DNA of 64,000 bases. Source: Rhizobiales bacterium YIM 77505. GTDB lineage: Bacteria > Pseudomonadota > Alphaproteobacteria > Rhizobiales > Beijerinckiaceae. The notes below the pieces were generated by a model that was not told the DNA's origin, searched no databases, and saw only the letters and a program-made list of their open reading frames with translations. Made by a program: the position numbers and the translations under genes. The number at the start of each line of letters is the position of its first letter. Positions within the stretch are counted from its first letter, which is position 1. Location of the stretch: NCBI GenBank assembly GCA_000745135.1, contig JQNH01000001.1, positions 4,077,501 through 4,141,500 of the forward strand, written 5' to 3'. Positions 34,449-44,518 of the stretch are shown piece after piece.

Positions 34449-35132
34449 TTATTCGGCCATCGCCGGGAGCTTGTACAGGTTCGCATTCACGCGCTTGACG
34501 CCCGGCGTTGCTTCCGCCGCGACCCGGATTGCCTGCCGAAGATCCTCCGAAGCGATCGGCCCCCATAGATCGACGACGCCGTCGTGAACGGTCACCGTCA
34601 GCAGCCAGGGCATGCCGCCCGGCAGCTCGCGGATCTGAGCAACGATGCGTTCTCGAATGCTCTCGTCGCTCGGCGGAAGAGCCGGCTCGGCTGGACGTGC
34701 CGCCAGCGCCCGCACCAGGTTCGCGCGGCTGACAATCCCGACAACCTTGTCGCCCTGCACGATGGGCAGGCGCTTGACGCCGTTCTTCTCCATCAAGGCT
34801 GCGACATCGGACAAGGAGGAGGTTTCGACGGCGGTGATAACGTTTCGGGTCATGAGGTCGCCCACCTTCACGGCGCGCGCCTTGATGAATTCATGGGTGC
34901 GTGTCTCGCTCGGGGTCAGCGCCTCCAGCCACCACGAGCGGCGACGTTCCGTTCCAAGCTCGATGCGCCGAATGAGATCGCCCTCGCTGAGAATGCCGAC
35001 CAACCGTCCGGCGCCGTCGATCACGGGGAGGGCGCTGATGCCATGTTCAGTCATCAGCTGAGCGGCCCGCTGGACCGTGTCCTCGATCCCGATCGTGATC
35101 ACATCCCTTGTCATGATGTCGCGAGCCAGCAT
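34449..35132 (-). CDS. CBS-domain pair plus BON-domain protein
   Basis: A 227-aa cytoplasmic protein. Two CBS domains (MTRDVITIGIEDTVQRAAQLM...ISALPVIDGAGRLVGILSEGDL; LMTRNVITAVETSSLSDVAALM...VKRLPIVQGDKVVGIVSR) are followed by a BON domain (IRERIVAQIRELPG, VTVHDGVVDLWGPI). CBS pairs usually sense adenosine nucleotides. The gene is divergent from a universal stress protein gene, with an FNR/FixK-type box about 90 bases before its start, suggesting low-oxygen induction. Confidence 0.92.
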   Translation of the reverse strand: MLARDIMTRDVITIGIEDTVQRAAQLMTEHGISALPVIDGAGRLVGILSEGDLIRRIELGTERRRSWWLEALTPSETRTHEFIKARAVKVGDLMTRNVITAVETSSLSDVAALMEKNGVKRLPIVQGDKVVGIVSRANLVRALAARPAEPALPPSDESIRERIVAQIRELPGGMPWLLTVTVHDGVVDLWGPIASEDLRQAIRVAAEATPGVKRVNANLYKLPAMAE

Positions 35133-35215
35133 GGCTTGTCTCCCTGATCGTTTCGTCGTTGCATGTCTGCGGCGGCAACGACGCGAGACCCTATAATGGC
35201 CGCGATGCGACGGCC

Positions 35216-35229
35216 TTGAGCGAGGTCAA
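35216..35229 (-). promoter_or_regulatory. FNR/FixK-type box TTGA-N6-TCAA serving the CBS-BON gene
   Basis: TTGAGCGAGGTCAA has both conserved half-sites. Its centre is about 90 bases before the CBS-BON start. With the usual -41.5 position the transcript would start near 35181, and an AT-rich ATTATA (minus strand, 35192-35197) lies at the expected -10 position. Confidence 0.6.
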
Positions 35230-35274
35230 CCGCTAGGGCCGCAGCCGCGTCCCGGGCAACTTTCAGTCCCGACC

Positions 35275-35288
35275 TTGATCATCCTCAA
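35275..35288 (+). promoter_or_regulatory. FNR/FixK-type box TTGA-N6-TCAA serving the usp gene
   Basis: TTGATCATCCTCAA has both half-sites and lies about 85 bases before the usp start, mirroring the other box. The predicted start of transcription is near 35323, leaving a short leader. Confidence 0.6.
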
Positions 35289-35366
35289 GGCGCCGCGCCG
35301 ATAAACAAGCTTTGTCTTACACCTGCGTCCTGAGCCGAGGCGCGTTCGCATAAGAGAGGCCGTTCC

Positions 35367-36206
35367 ATGCTACGCGATATCGTTGTGCCCATCAGGCCAA
35401 GATCGATGTCCTCAACCGCTTGGCCGGCGGAGCAATATGCGCTCTCTCTCGCCAGCCTCTTCGAGGCGCATGTGACGGCCATTGCTCCGAGCTTCAAAGC
35501 CGCCCTGAACGGCATCCTCGCCGTTCAGCTTCCAAGCGAGTTCCTGGACGAGCTGCAGAGCCGAGCGGATGAGGATGCCAGGAGCGCGGCCGAGGTATTC
35601 GCCGACAGCGCTCGCCGCGCAGGGGTGCCCTGCGAGACGCAGGTGGTGCGAGGCGGCCCCACCCAACTGGCGGACGCCGTGGCAGTCCGCGCGCGCGCAT
35701 CCGACCTCATCGTCGTCCCTCAGCCCGAGGAGCAAAGCCTCTGGGAGCGGGAACTTGTCGAAGCGGCCCTGTTCGATTCCGGGCGGCCTGTGCTGATCGT
35801 GCCTTACATCCAACGCGGCGAACCGCGGTTCGAGCGCGTGCTCATTGCCTGGGACGGAGGCAAGGAAGCAGCGCGGGCGGTTCACGACGCTCTCCCCTTT
35901 CTCCAGCGCGCCAAGAGCGTCGAGATCCTGACGGTCAGCGCCGATGCCCGCCAGCCCGAGAACCTGCCCTCCGGAACCGATCTCGCCAGGCACCTGGCGC
36001 GTCACGGTCGACAGGTGACGGCAAAGGCGATGACCGGGGTCGACATCAGCGTGAGCGATCTGTTGTTGTCGCAGGCCGCCGATGCGGCAGCGGATCTGGT
36101 GGTCATGGGTGGCTATGCCCATTCGCGCCTGCGCCATCTTGTCTTCGGAGGCGCGACGAGTGGCATGCTGAGGTCCATGACCGCGCCCGTGCTGATGGCG
36201 CATTAA
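35367..36206 (+). CDS. Universal stress protein (tandem UspA domains), first copy
   Basis: A 279-aa two-domain UspA-type protein. The C-terminal domain has the ATP-binding pattern VVMGGYAHSRLRHLVFGGATSGML (G-2x-G-9x-G type) and FERVLIAWDGGKEAARAV. The N-terminal domain (YALSLASLFEAHVTAIAP) is more diverged. It is the first of two adjacent usp genes; 44 bases separate them, so they are likely co-transcribed from the FNR/FixK-type promoter. Confidence 0.9.
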   Translation: MLRDIVVPIRPRSMSSTAWPAEQYALSLASLFEAHVTAIAPSFKAALNGILAVQLPSEFLDELQSRADEDARSAAEVFADSARRAGVPCETQVVRGGPTQLADAVAVRARASDLIVVPQPEEQSLWERELVEAALFDSGRPVLIVPYIQRGEPRFERVLIAWDGGKEAARAVHDALPFLQRAKSVEILTVSADARQPENLPSGTDLARHLARHGRQVTAKAMTGVDISVSDLLLSQAADAAADLVVMGGYAHSRLRHLVFGGATSGMLRSMTAPVLMAH

Positions 36207-36250
36207 GCGCTCTGGTGAGTCCATCGGAGCGGACGCGGAGGGAGTTTGCC

Positions 36251-37090
36251 ATGAGCTATGCCTCGATCCTTGTCCATGTGGAAGCGAACAGCCCCTCCTC
36301 GGACGCTCGTCTGGCGCTTTCATCCGAGCTCGCCCGTCGGTTTGGGGCCGCGCTCATCGGGGTGGCGGCCGAGAGCGTCCGGCCTCCCATGGTCGATGCG
36401 TTCGGAGGCGCAGTTCTCATCGGCGACGTGCTCGTGGCCGAGGAGGAGCAGATCCGAGCCCGGCTTGAAGCGGCGGAAAAGACATTCGGCACTCACTCGG
36501 GCGTCGAGGGCTTGACGACAGAGTGGCGGTCAGCCGTCGATCTGCCGGCGTCGGTCGTGGCTCAGGAGGCGCGTGCGGCGGATCTCATCGTTCTGGGCCG
36601 AGACTTGGAGCGACTTCGCGCCGGTGTTTACCAGGCTCCGGATCCGGGCGAGGTCGTGATGGCCGCGGGCCGTCCGGTTCTGGTGGTGCCGCCGGATGTG
36701 AGCCGCCTTTCCGCGCGCCATGTGCTGATCGCCTGGAGGGACGTCCGGGAGGCGCGGCGCGCGGTGGTGGATGCCTTGCCTTTCCTCGCGAAGGCCGAGG
36801 GCGCACACCTCGTCGAGGTGGCCGAGGAGGCGGACCGCGATGTTGCGTCGGCGCGCGTTTCCGACGTGGTCGGTTATCTTGAGCGCCACCAGGTCAGGGC
36901 AGAGGGCGAGGTGCGCGTCCGGCGGGAAGCGACGACGGCGGACGAGGTGATCCTTGCTGCGGAGCAAAGCGGGGCGGATCTCATCGTCGCGGGCGCCTAT
37001 GGCCACGCAAGGATGCGGGAATGGGTGTTCGGCGGGGTCACGCGGGATCTTCTTCATCGCTGCCCCATGTGTTGCCTCCTGTCGCATTGA
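36251..37090 (+). CDS. Universal stress protein (tandem UspA domains), second copy
   Basis: A 279-aa paralogue of the preceding gene, with the same architecture: MSYASILVHVEANSPSSDARL, ADLIVLGRDLERL, ARHVLIAWRDVREARRAV and ADLIVAGAYGHARMREWVFGG. The start at 36251 has GGAGGGAG upstream, better than the in-frame ATG at 36215. The C-terminus ends MCCLLSH, with two adjacent Cys residues. Confidence 0.9.
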   Translation: MSYASILVHVEANSPSSDARLALSSELARRFGAALIGVAAESVRPPMVDAFGGAVLIGDVLVAEEEQIRARLEAAEKTFGTHSGVEGLTTEWRSAVDLPASVVAQEARAADLIVLGRDLERLRAGVYQAPDPGEVVMAAGRPVLVVPPDVSRLSARHVLIAWRDVREARRAVVDALPFLAKAEGAHLVEVAEEADRDVASARVSDVVGYLERHQVRAEGEVRVRREATTADEVILAAEQSGADLIVAGAYGHARMREWVFGGVTRDLLHRCPMCCLLSH

Positions 37091-37159
37091 GCAGACGGGG
37101 CTCGGCCCGGGAGCAGCCGCGGAAGGCTCTTCCGAGGGGATTCGGTGAGAGTGAGCGCC

Positions 37160-37396
37160 TTAAAATCGTGCTGCATAGGCAATCCGTGTCTCCCGGTGCA
37201 TGAATGCGAGGCCAGGTGAGTCGCCAAGGTCGCGCAGGCTTTGAGCACGGACGGCGCGTTTCAGCTTGAAGACCCGCTCACGGCCAAGCAGCACCAACGA
37301 AGCATGGGTCTCGATGATGCGCAGCTCGCTCTCATCAGCCTCCAGCAGCCTTCGCAAGAAGGTCACGACCCTGCCTTGGTCCATCACCCCTGTCAC
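37160..37396 (-). pseudogene. Truncated N-terminus of an APH/AAA bifunctional protein
   Basis: A 78-codon frame with a good ribosome site (GAGGAGG) and GTG start. It encodes IETHASLVLLGRERVFKLKRAVR, which matches the N-terminal region of aminoglycoside-phosphotransferase/ATP-binding bifunctional proteins (THxSxVFLxGxxAFKLKRAVR) of about 500 aa. After AVR the match stops and the frame closes 30 codons later. No continuation was found in other frames towards 37091, so it is a remnant. Confidence 0.6.
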
Positions 37397-37544
37397 GACC
37401 TTGTCCTCCTCTCCGGATCTGGCGGGCCGTTGGCGAGTGTGGAAGTCAAGCCGCGCTCAGTGTCGCGCGGACGTTCCGCGCGGCCTTGCGGCGCTGTGAG
37501 GAAGAAGGCATCCCTGTCCGACCCATCAAACCAGGAGTGCTTCC

Positions 37545-37766
37545 ATGACCTCGGCAGTCCACATCGTGCTCGCCAGCTTCCAGGACGGAAGAGCGGTTCT
37601 CGACCTCGCCTATGGCGGACGCCGGGCGCGGCTCGAGCTGGACCAGCTGGAAGACCGCTATCCCGGGCAGCCGACAGCGGAGCGGGTGCGGGAGGAAATC
37701 GCCCATCTTGTCGAAGCCCTGACGAAGAGCTTGCAAGACCCGAACTGGCGCGTGGAGCAGGAATAA
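37545..37766 (+). CDS. Small hypothetical protein
   Basis: A 73-aa acidic, soluble protein of unknown function (MTSAVHIVLASFQDGRAVLDLAYGG...). It has an alternating hydrophobic pattern at the N-terminus (beta) and an amphipathic C-terminal helix (AERVREEIAHLVEALTKSLQ). Upstream is AGGAGTG at a suitable distance. Neighbours are stress proteins; no family recognised. Confidence 0.55.
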   Translation: MTSAVHIVLASFQDGRAVLDLAYGGRRARLELDQLEDRYPGQPTAERVREEIAHLVEALTKSLQDPNWRVEQE

Positions 37767-37868
37767 GCCGCCCAAGAGCAGGCTCCCGCTCCTAACCGCG
37801 AGAAGCGCGAGCCTTGAGCCGAGGCGCATCGGGCGGAGCTGGGGTCGACGCTGGTCCTTGGCGCGGCT

Positions 37869-38090
37869 TCAAAACACGTCGTTCTTTTCGAACACCGGTT
37901 CAATCCGGTCCTGGTCGTGCAGGTAGAAGCTGCACCGATGCGCCATCGCAAAGGCTTCAACCTGCACCAGGGCCTCGGGATTGGTCAGATCCTCAAGATC
38001 GAACATCCCTGTGAGAAGGCGCTCGTCAACGCGCAATCGGGCGCCAGGATCCAGACGCTGCAGCTGAGCTTCGAGCTCGGCTCTTGTCAT
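37869..38090 (-). CDS. Small hypothetical protein
   Basis: A 73-aa protein of unknown function, MTRAELEAQLQRLDPGARLRV... with a helical N-terminus and a C-terminal segment HRCSFYLHDQDRIEPVFEKNDVF. The start is set at 38090 because AGAGGAGG lies five bases upstream; the upstream GTG/ATG at 38108 lacks such a site. It is divergent from the P-type ATPase gene. Confidence 0.6.
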   Translation of the reverse strand: MTRAELEAQLQRLDPGARLRVDERLLTGMFDLEDLTNPEALVQVEAFAMAHRCSFYLHDQDRIEPVFEKNDVF

Positions 38091-38170
38091 GAACGCCTCC
38101 TCTGGCAAGGTTCCTCAGGGCCTCGACGCCAATGGATACAATCATAGAGGAATAAGAGGCCCAGGCATTG

Positions 38171-40240
38171 ATGAGCCGCAAAGGCGATGAGGGACAAAGC
38201 CCCTCTTCTTCCTTGCGCAAACCGCGAGATATCCGCCGCGCTGAAGCTTGGCCGGCGCCGAAGGAGCCCAAAACCGAGGCGATACGGGGGAGGGCACCTC
38301 CACCGGAGCAGCCCGGCAGAGAGGAGCTTGGCGTGTCGACTGAAGGCCCTCCGGAGCCGCCTCTCGGCCTTGCCCGCCTTCAGCGCATCCTTCGCCCCGT
38401 GCTCGTGGTCATCCCTGCCCTCGGGCTCACGCTCGGCTTTGGAATAGGTTCGCTCGGCCTGCAAGCATGGAGCGGCGCCGTGTGGTTTGCGACCACGGTG
38501 CCTGTGCTGCTTACGCTCCTCGCCGAGATCGCCACCAGCCTGCGCCGCGGAGATGTCGGCCTGGACATCGTGGCTGCCCTTTCGATGACTGTGGCCCTCC
38601 TGTTTCAGGAGAATCTCGCCGCTGTCGTCGTCGCTCTTATGTATGCGGGCGGACAATATCTGGAGAGCTATGCCGAACGGCGGGCCGGACGTGAGATGAC
38701 GGCGCTTCTGTCCCGCGTGCCGCGGGCCGCTCTGAGGCGTCGCAATGGCGGGCTTGAGGAGGTTGCGCTCGAACTCGTCCTGCCGGGCGATCGGCTTCTG
38801 ATCGGGCGGGGAGCGGTCGTGCCCGTCGATGGAGTCGTCGCGGCCGGCATTGCGGTCCTTGACCAGGCGGCGCTGACGGGCGAGCCGCTGCCGGTCAAAC
38901 GCTGCGTCGGCGAGGAGGTGCTGAGCGGATCCACGAACGCTGGCGATGCTTTCGAGCTTGCCGCGAGCCGGCGCGCCGCCGAGAGCACATACGCCGGTAT
39001 CATCCGCCTCGTGGAGGCCGCCCAGCACGCGAAAGCGCCGATGGTGCGCCTCGCGGATCGATTCGCGATCCTTTTCCTGTTCGTGACGGCAGCGCTTGCG
39101 GGCGGGGCCTGGCTGTGGACGGGAGACCCCATCCGCATGCTGGCCGTGTTGGTGGTGGCGACCCCATGCCCGCTGATTCTCGCCGTGCCCGTCGCCCTCG
39201 TCTCGGGCGTGTCGCGCGCAGCGAGGGCCGGCGTGCTCGTCAAGGGCGGCAAGGCCTTGGAAGCACTGGCGCGCGTCACCACGATGGTCATCGACAAGAC
39301 CGGCACGCTCACCTATGGCCAGGCACGGCTCGTCGCCGTCCGGCCGCAGCCCGGTTTCGACGAAGACACGCTCCTTTGCCTCGGCGCATCGCTCGAACAA
39401 GCCTCGAGCCACGTCATTGCCCGGGCGATCGTGGCGGCAGCGCTGGAGCGCTCCCTGAGGCTTGCCGCTCCCAGCGATGTCCGCGAAACGCCGGGCGAGG
39501 GGCTCGAAGGCCGCGTCAATGGTCGGACAGTCGTGATCGGCGCGACCCGCTTCGTGGCAGAGCGGGTCGAAGGCGTATCCACGCCATCCCTGGGTGAACG
39601 GGTCGCGTCGGGAGTGGTGGTGGCAATCGCCGTCGACGGCCGCTTTGCTGGGGTCCTCCTCCTGGCCGATGAGCTGCGTCAGGGAGCCGGGGAAATCCTC
39701 GCCGAACTGCGCGCCTCAGGAGTCGACCGGATCGTTCTCGCGACCGGCGACCGCCGCGACATCGCTGTCGGTGTGGGGGCTGCGTTGCCGCTCGATGCCA
39801 TCCGCTCCGAACTCGACCCGCAGGACAAAGTCGCTGTCGTGCTTGGGGAGCGGCGACGCGGCCCTGTCATGATGGTCGGGGACGGGGTCAACGACGCGCC
39901 AGCGCTCGCGGCCGCGGATGTCGGGGTTGCCATGGGCGCGAACGGCGCGGCTGCGTCCGCGCAGGCGGCGGATGTCGTCCTCCTGGTCGACCGGCTGGAT
40001 CGACTCCTCTCTGCGATCCGCACGGCGCGCCGGTCCTGTCGGATCGGGCTCCAGAGCGTGTATGCAGGAATTGGCCTTTCCGTCGCCGGCATGATCGCTG
40101 CAGCCCTCGGGCATCTGACGCCTGTCCAGGGCGCGCTCCTGCAGGAGGCGATCGACGTGGCCGTGATCCTCAACGCCTTGCGGGCGCTCTCCGACGGGAG
40201 GTTTTCTGGCCGGGGCGCCTCGCCTCGGAGAGGCCTCTGA
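38171..40240 (+). CDS. Heavy-metal P1B-type ATPase with TPC motif (P1B-5-like)
   Basis: Inner-membrane metal exporter of about 689 aa. The phosphorylation motif DKTGTLT (Asp near 375), TGEP, HP-equivalent SSHVIA and GDGVNDAPALA are present. The ion motif is TPCPLI (about 331), not CPC, and the last helices contain QEAID (about 658). TPC plus QExxD are the features given for the P1B-5 (Nia-like, Ni/Fe) group. No N-terminal HMA domain and no C-terminal hemerythrin domain is present. The first 60 residues are Pro/Arg-rich and unconserved, so the true start may be downstream (the frame also has a TTG at 38168). Confidence 0.85.
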   Translation: MSRKGDEGQSPSSSLRKPRDIRRAEAWPAPKEPKTEAIRGRAPPPEQPGREELGVSTEGPPEPPLGLARLQRILRPVLVVIPALGLTLGFGIGSLGLQAWSGAVWFATTVPVLLTLLAEIATSLRRGDVGLDIVAALSMTVALLFQENLAAVVVALMYAGGQYLESYAERRAGREMTALLSRVPRAALRRRNGGLEEVALELVLPGDRLLIGRGAVVPVDGVVAAGIAVLDQAALTGEPLPVKRCVGEEVLSGSTNAGDAFELAASRRAAESTYAGIIRLVEAAQHAKAPMVRLADRFAILFLFVTAALAGGAWLWTGDPIRMLAVLVVATPCPLILAVPVALVSGVSRAARAGVLVKGGKALEALARVTTMVIDKTGTLTYGQARLVAVRPQPGFDEDTLLCLGASLEQASSHVIARAIVAAALERSLRLAAPSDVRETPGEGLEGRVNGRTVVIGATRFVAERVEGVSTPSLGERVASGVVVAIAVDGRFAGVLLLADELRQGAGEILAELRASGVDRIVLATGDRRDIAVGVGAALPLDAIRSELDPQDKVAVVLGERRRGPVMMVGDGVNDAPALAAADVGVAMGANGAAASAQAADVVLLVDRLDRLLSAIRTARRSCRIGLQSVYAGIGLSVAGMIAAALGHLTPVQGALLQEAIDVAVILNALRALSDGRFSGRGASPRRGL

Positions 40241-40267
40241 CCTCGGCCTGAGTGCTTGCCAGGTCTC

Positions 40268-41371
<1,104 letters not shown>

Positions 41372-41418
41372 GCGTCAAAATTCCTTCCCTGGAGGGGAGG
41401 GGTGAGAGCGTGCGCTGC

Positions 41419-43128
41419 TCATGATGAAAGCCCTTGGGCGCCCTGGCTGCGCTCGACCACGAGATGGGTGAGGAAGGCGCAGGCGGCGACAAGCATCACG
41501 GCGATGACCCCGAGCGCCGCGCCGGGTCCCCGCCCGGCCGGCGACTGCATGAAGATGTAAAGCCCGTAGGCGAGCGGCGCGTCCGAACTCGACTGCACGA
41601 GCATGAGCGTCGCCGAGAGCTCCACGGCGGCGGTGGAGAAGCTTGAGATGAAGCCGGCGAGGATGCCACCCGTCATCAGCGGCACGACCACGCGCCGCAC
41701 CGTTCGCGCCTTCGTCGCGCCGAGGTTCTCGGCCGCTTCCTCGAGCGACACGGAGATCTGCTGCAGCGCCGCGTAGCAGGCCCGCAAGGCGTAGGGCAGG
41801 CGCCGGATGGCGAGCGCGATGACGATCATGATCCACAGGGTCGCAAGCGGCTGCCCGCCTGGAAGCTGCACGCCATAGAAGGTGCGGAGATATCCGATGC
41901 CGAGCACCACGCCCGGCACAGCGAGCGCGGCGGAGGCCGCCCAGTCGAGCCACTCGCGACCGACGAGCTTCGTGCGCAGCACGAAATAGGCAATCGCCGT
42001 CCCAAGGACCACATCGATGAGTCCGGCGAGCGAGGCATAAAGGACGGTGTTCTTGATATAAACGAAGCTCTCGCCAAACACCCGGGTGTAGTGGGCAAGG
42101 GTGAAGCCGTCGGGGAGCGGGCTGTAGGACCAGATAGTGGCGAAGGACAGGAGCAAGAGCCCGAGATGAGGCGCGAGCACGAGGCCTAGGATGAGGAACA
42201 CGACGAAATAAGCCAGGGCGCTTTCCCATCGCCGCATCCGGCGCTGGCTAAGCCCGCCGCCGCCGCGTTGCGCGGTGGAATAGTCTTTCCCGCGCATCGC
42301 CGCGGCCGAGGCCCACATGGCGAGGATCGAGACAGCGATGAGCACCGTCGCGATGACATAGCCCATAGGGTCCGCGATCCCAATGGAGGTGACGCGCAGG
42401 TAGGCCTGCGGGGCAAGCATGTCCTTGACGTTGAGGAGCAGCGGCGTCGCCAAATCGTCGAAGACCTTGACGAAGACAAGCGAGGCGCCGGCGAGATAGC
42501 CAGGGAGCGCGAGCGGGAAGACCACGCGCCGGAACAGGCGGAAGCCCGAGCAACCGAGATTCTGTGCCGCCTCCTCCATGGAGCGATCGATGTTGCGCAA
42601 GCTCGCCGACAGATTGACCAGGATGAAGGGGAAGTAGTGGATCGCCTGGACGAAGACGACTCCGTTGAGCCCCTCCATAAAGGGAATTTTCAGGCCGAAC
42701 CAGTCGTCGAGGAGGAGGTTGACGGTGCCGTTCCGGCCGAACAGAAGCTGCATCGCCACCGCCCCCACGAAGGGGGGCATGATGAGGGGCACGAAGCCGA
42801 GCGTCTGGATGAGGAGCGCGCCGCGGAACTCAAAGCGCGTGGTGATGGTCGCGAGCGGCAGAGCGAACACCGACGCCAGCACCACCGCCATGGCGGAGAC
42901 ATAGACCGAGTTCCAGAACGAGCGCACGAACAGGTCTGTGCGCGCGAAGTCGTAGAAGTTGACGAAGGTGAAGGCGCCGCTGCCTTTCTCGGTGAAGGCG
43001 ACGTAGATCACCGTCGCCACCGGGGTGATGAGGAACAGGAGCAGGAAGAGGGCGATCGCCGCTGCGGCCGCCGCCTGCCCGGCGCCGACGGCGACGACAC
43101 CCTCACGGCGGAGCAGGGCGAGCGCCAT
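41419..43128 (-). CDS. ABC transporter permease, fused double-domain (FbpB/ThiP-like)
   Basis: A 569-aa inner-membrane protein with about twelve helices and two permease modules. The two EAA loops are EEAAQNLGCSGFRLFRRVVFPLALPG and EEAAENLGATKARTVRRVVVPLMTGG (each contacts the ATPase). Fused permeases of this length are typical for iron(III) and related importers. It is 64 bases downstream of the binding-protein gene and 47 before the ATPase. Confidence 0.92.
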   Translation of the reverse strand: MALALLRREGVVAVGAGQAAAAAAIALFLLLFLITPVATVIYVAFTEKGSGAFTFVNFYDFARTDLFVRSFWNSVYVSAMAVVLASVFALPLATITTRFEFRGALLIQTLGFVPLIMPPFVGAVAMQLLFGRNGTVNLLLDDWFGLKIPFMEGLNGVVFVQAIHYFPFILVNLSASLRNIDRSMEEAAQNLGCSGFRLFRRVVFPLALPGYLAGASLVFVKVFDDLATPLLLNVKDMLAPQAYLRVTSIGIADPMGYVIATVLIAVSILAMWASAAAMRGKDYSTAQRGGGGLSQRRMRRWESALAYFVVFLILGLVLAPHLGLLLLSFATIWSYSPLPDGFTLAHYTRVFGESFVYIKNTVLYASLAGLIDVVLGTAIAYFVLRTKLVGREWLDWAASAALAVPGVVLGIGYLRTFYGVQLPGGQPLATLWIMIVIALAIRRLPYALRACYAALQQISVSLEEAAENLGATKARTVRRVVVPLMTGGILAGFISSFSTAAVELSATLMLVQSSSDAPLAYGLYIFMQSPAGRGPGAALGVIAVMLVAACAFLTHLVVERSQGAQGLSS

Positions 43129-43192
43129 TATTGCAGGTCCAACCGGTGTTCCGAAGGGAAGCAGGCGGCTTCGAGCCGCCCGGGAGAGGATC

Positions 43193-44518
43193 TCAGCGGG
43201 CGAGCTTGAGGGCCTCCTCTGCCTTCGCCTTCGCCTGGGCGTAGCGCTCCTTGGCGAAGCTTGCCCATTGCTGCTCGAGCTCGGCTTGGCGGGCGCCCTT
43301 CTCCTTGCCGCCGGTGAAGGCGCCGGCGATCTCGGGCGAGGACGCCTGCGCCTCGGTGATCGGCATGACGGCGATGAGGTCCCGCGCCTCCTTCACAAGC
43401 GCTCGGCCCTGGGCGTTGTCCTTCTTGGCGAGCGCGGCTTCCGCGTCATGAATGGCCTTGGTGGCGGCCTTGAGACCCTCGAGCTGGAAGGTGATGAGCT
43501 GGTCGAAGAGGGCGTCGATGACGGCGGTGCGCTTCTCCGACACGTCGACGTCGAACTTCACCCGCGCGCCGAGCGAAGGGTCCTTGAACGGGTTCGGATA
43601 GTCGGCCGGCGCCTTGGCGTAGACCGCCGGGTTGATGGGCAAGCGGCGGATCGAAGGCTCGAGCAGCACCTCTTGGCCTGCCGGCGAGAGGAGGAACTCG
43701 ATGAAGGCCTCGGCCCCCGCCTTGTTCGGCGCGTTGGCGATGATGGCGACGTTGGCGGGCACGATGGTGGTCACCGTCGGATAGACGAACTTCACCGGAA
43801 AGCCGGACGCCTGAGCCGAGAAGGCAAAGAAGTCGATGACGATGCCGAAGCCCACTTGGCCGGAATTGACCGCGTCGGGCACGCCGAAGGAGCGCTCCGT
43901 CACCTGGCGGAAGTTGCCGGCCATCTCCTTCACCGTGCGCCAGCCCTTATCCCAGCCCTCGCCCTGAAGGATCGTCTCGATGGTCAGATGCGTGGTGCCG
44001 GAGCGCGACGGCGCGGCGATGGAGACGTGGTCGTAATAGGCAGGTTTGGCGAGGTCGCTCCACTCCTTGGGCTCCGGCAGCTTGTTCGCCTTGGCATAGC
44101 GCTCGTTCCACATGATGCCGTAGCCGGAGGCGGCGAAGCCGAAATAGAAGCCGTCCGGATCGTTGATGGGGAAAGCACCGATCTTCTCGGGTATCCCCGT
44201 CGCCTTCGGCTGATACTTCTGCAGGAGGCCCTTGCCCTTCAGGACTTCGAACGCGTCGGGTGCCGAGGCCCAGAACAGGTCGGTCTGGTTGTTGGCCCTG
44301 GTCTCCTCGACGTATTTCACGCCGGCGTTGGTGTTGCGGTTCTGCACCTCCAAGGTGACGCCCGGGAAGGCCTTCTCGAAGGCCTTCTTGAAAGGGTCGG
44401 TGACGTCCTTCGAGAAGGACGTCGATACGGTGACCTTTCCTGTCGGGTTCTGAGCGAGGGCCGGGCCTGCCCACACGCCCATGACAAGTGCTGCAAGCGC
44501 AGCAATACGGTATCTCAT
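43193..44518 (-). CDS. ABC transporter substrate-binding protein with long C-terminal extension
   Basis: A periplasmic protein of 441 aa with signal peptide MRYRIAALAALVMGVWAGPALA. Residues 25-310 fit a type 2 binding protein of the FbpA/PgtC/phosphonate group (VTVSTSFSKDV, FWASAPDAFEVLKGKGLL, YGIMWNERYAKAN). The paired tyrosines that bind iron in FbpA are not obvious. The last 120 residues form a predicted Ala/Lys/Glu-rich helical region, making the protein about 100 residues longer than usual. The substrate could be Fe3+, an organophosphate or 2-aminoethylphosphonate. Confidence 0.85.
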   Translation of the reverse strand: MRYRIAALAALVMGVWAGPALAQNPTGKVTVSTSFSKDVTDPFKKAFEKAFPGVTLEVQNRNTNAGVKYVEETRANNQTDLFWASAPDAFEVLKGKGLLQKYQPKATGIPEKIGAFPINDPDGFYFGFAASGYGIMWNERYAKANKLPEPKEWSDLAKPAYYDHVSIAAPSRSGTTHLTIETILQGEGWDKGWRTVKEMAGNFRQVTERSFGVPDAVNSGQVGFGIVIDFFAFSAQASGFPVKFVYPTVTTIVPANVAIIANAPNKAGAEAFIEFLLSPAGQEVLLEPSIRRLPINPAVYAKAPADYPNPFKDPSLGARVKFDVDVSEKRTAVIDALFDQLITFQLEGLKAATKAIHDAEAALAKKDNAQGRALVKEARDLIAVMPITEAQASSPEIAGAFTGGKEKGARQAELEQQWASFAKERYAQAKAKAEEALKLAR

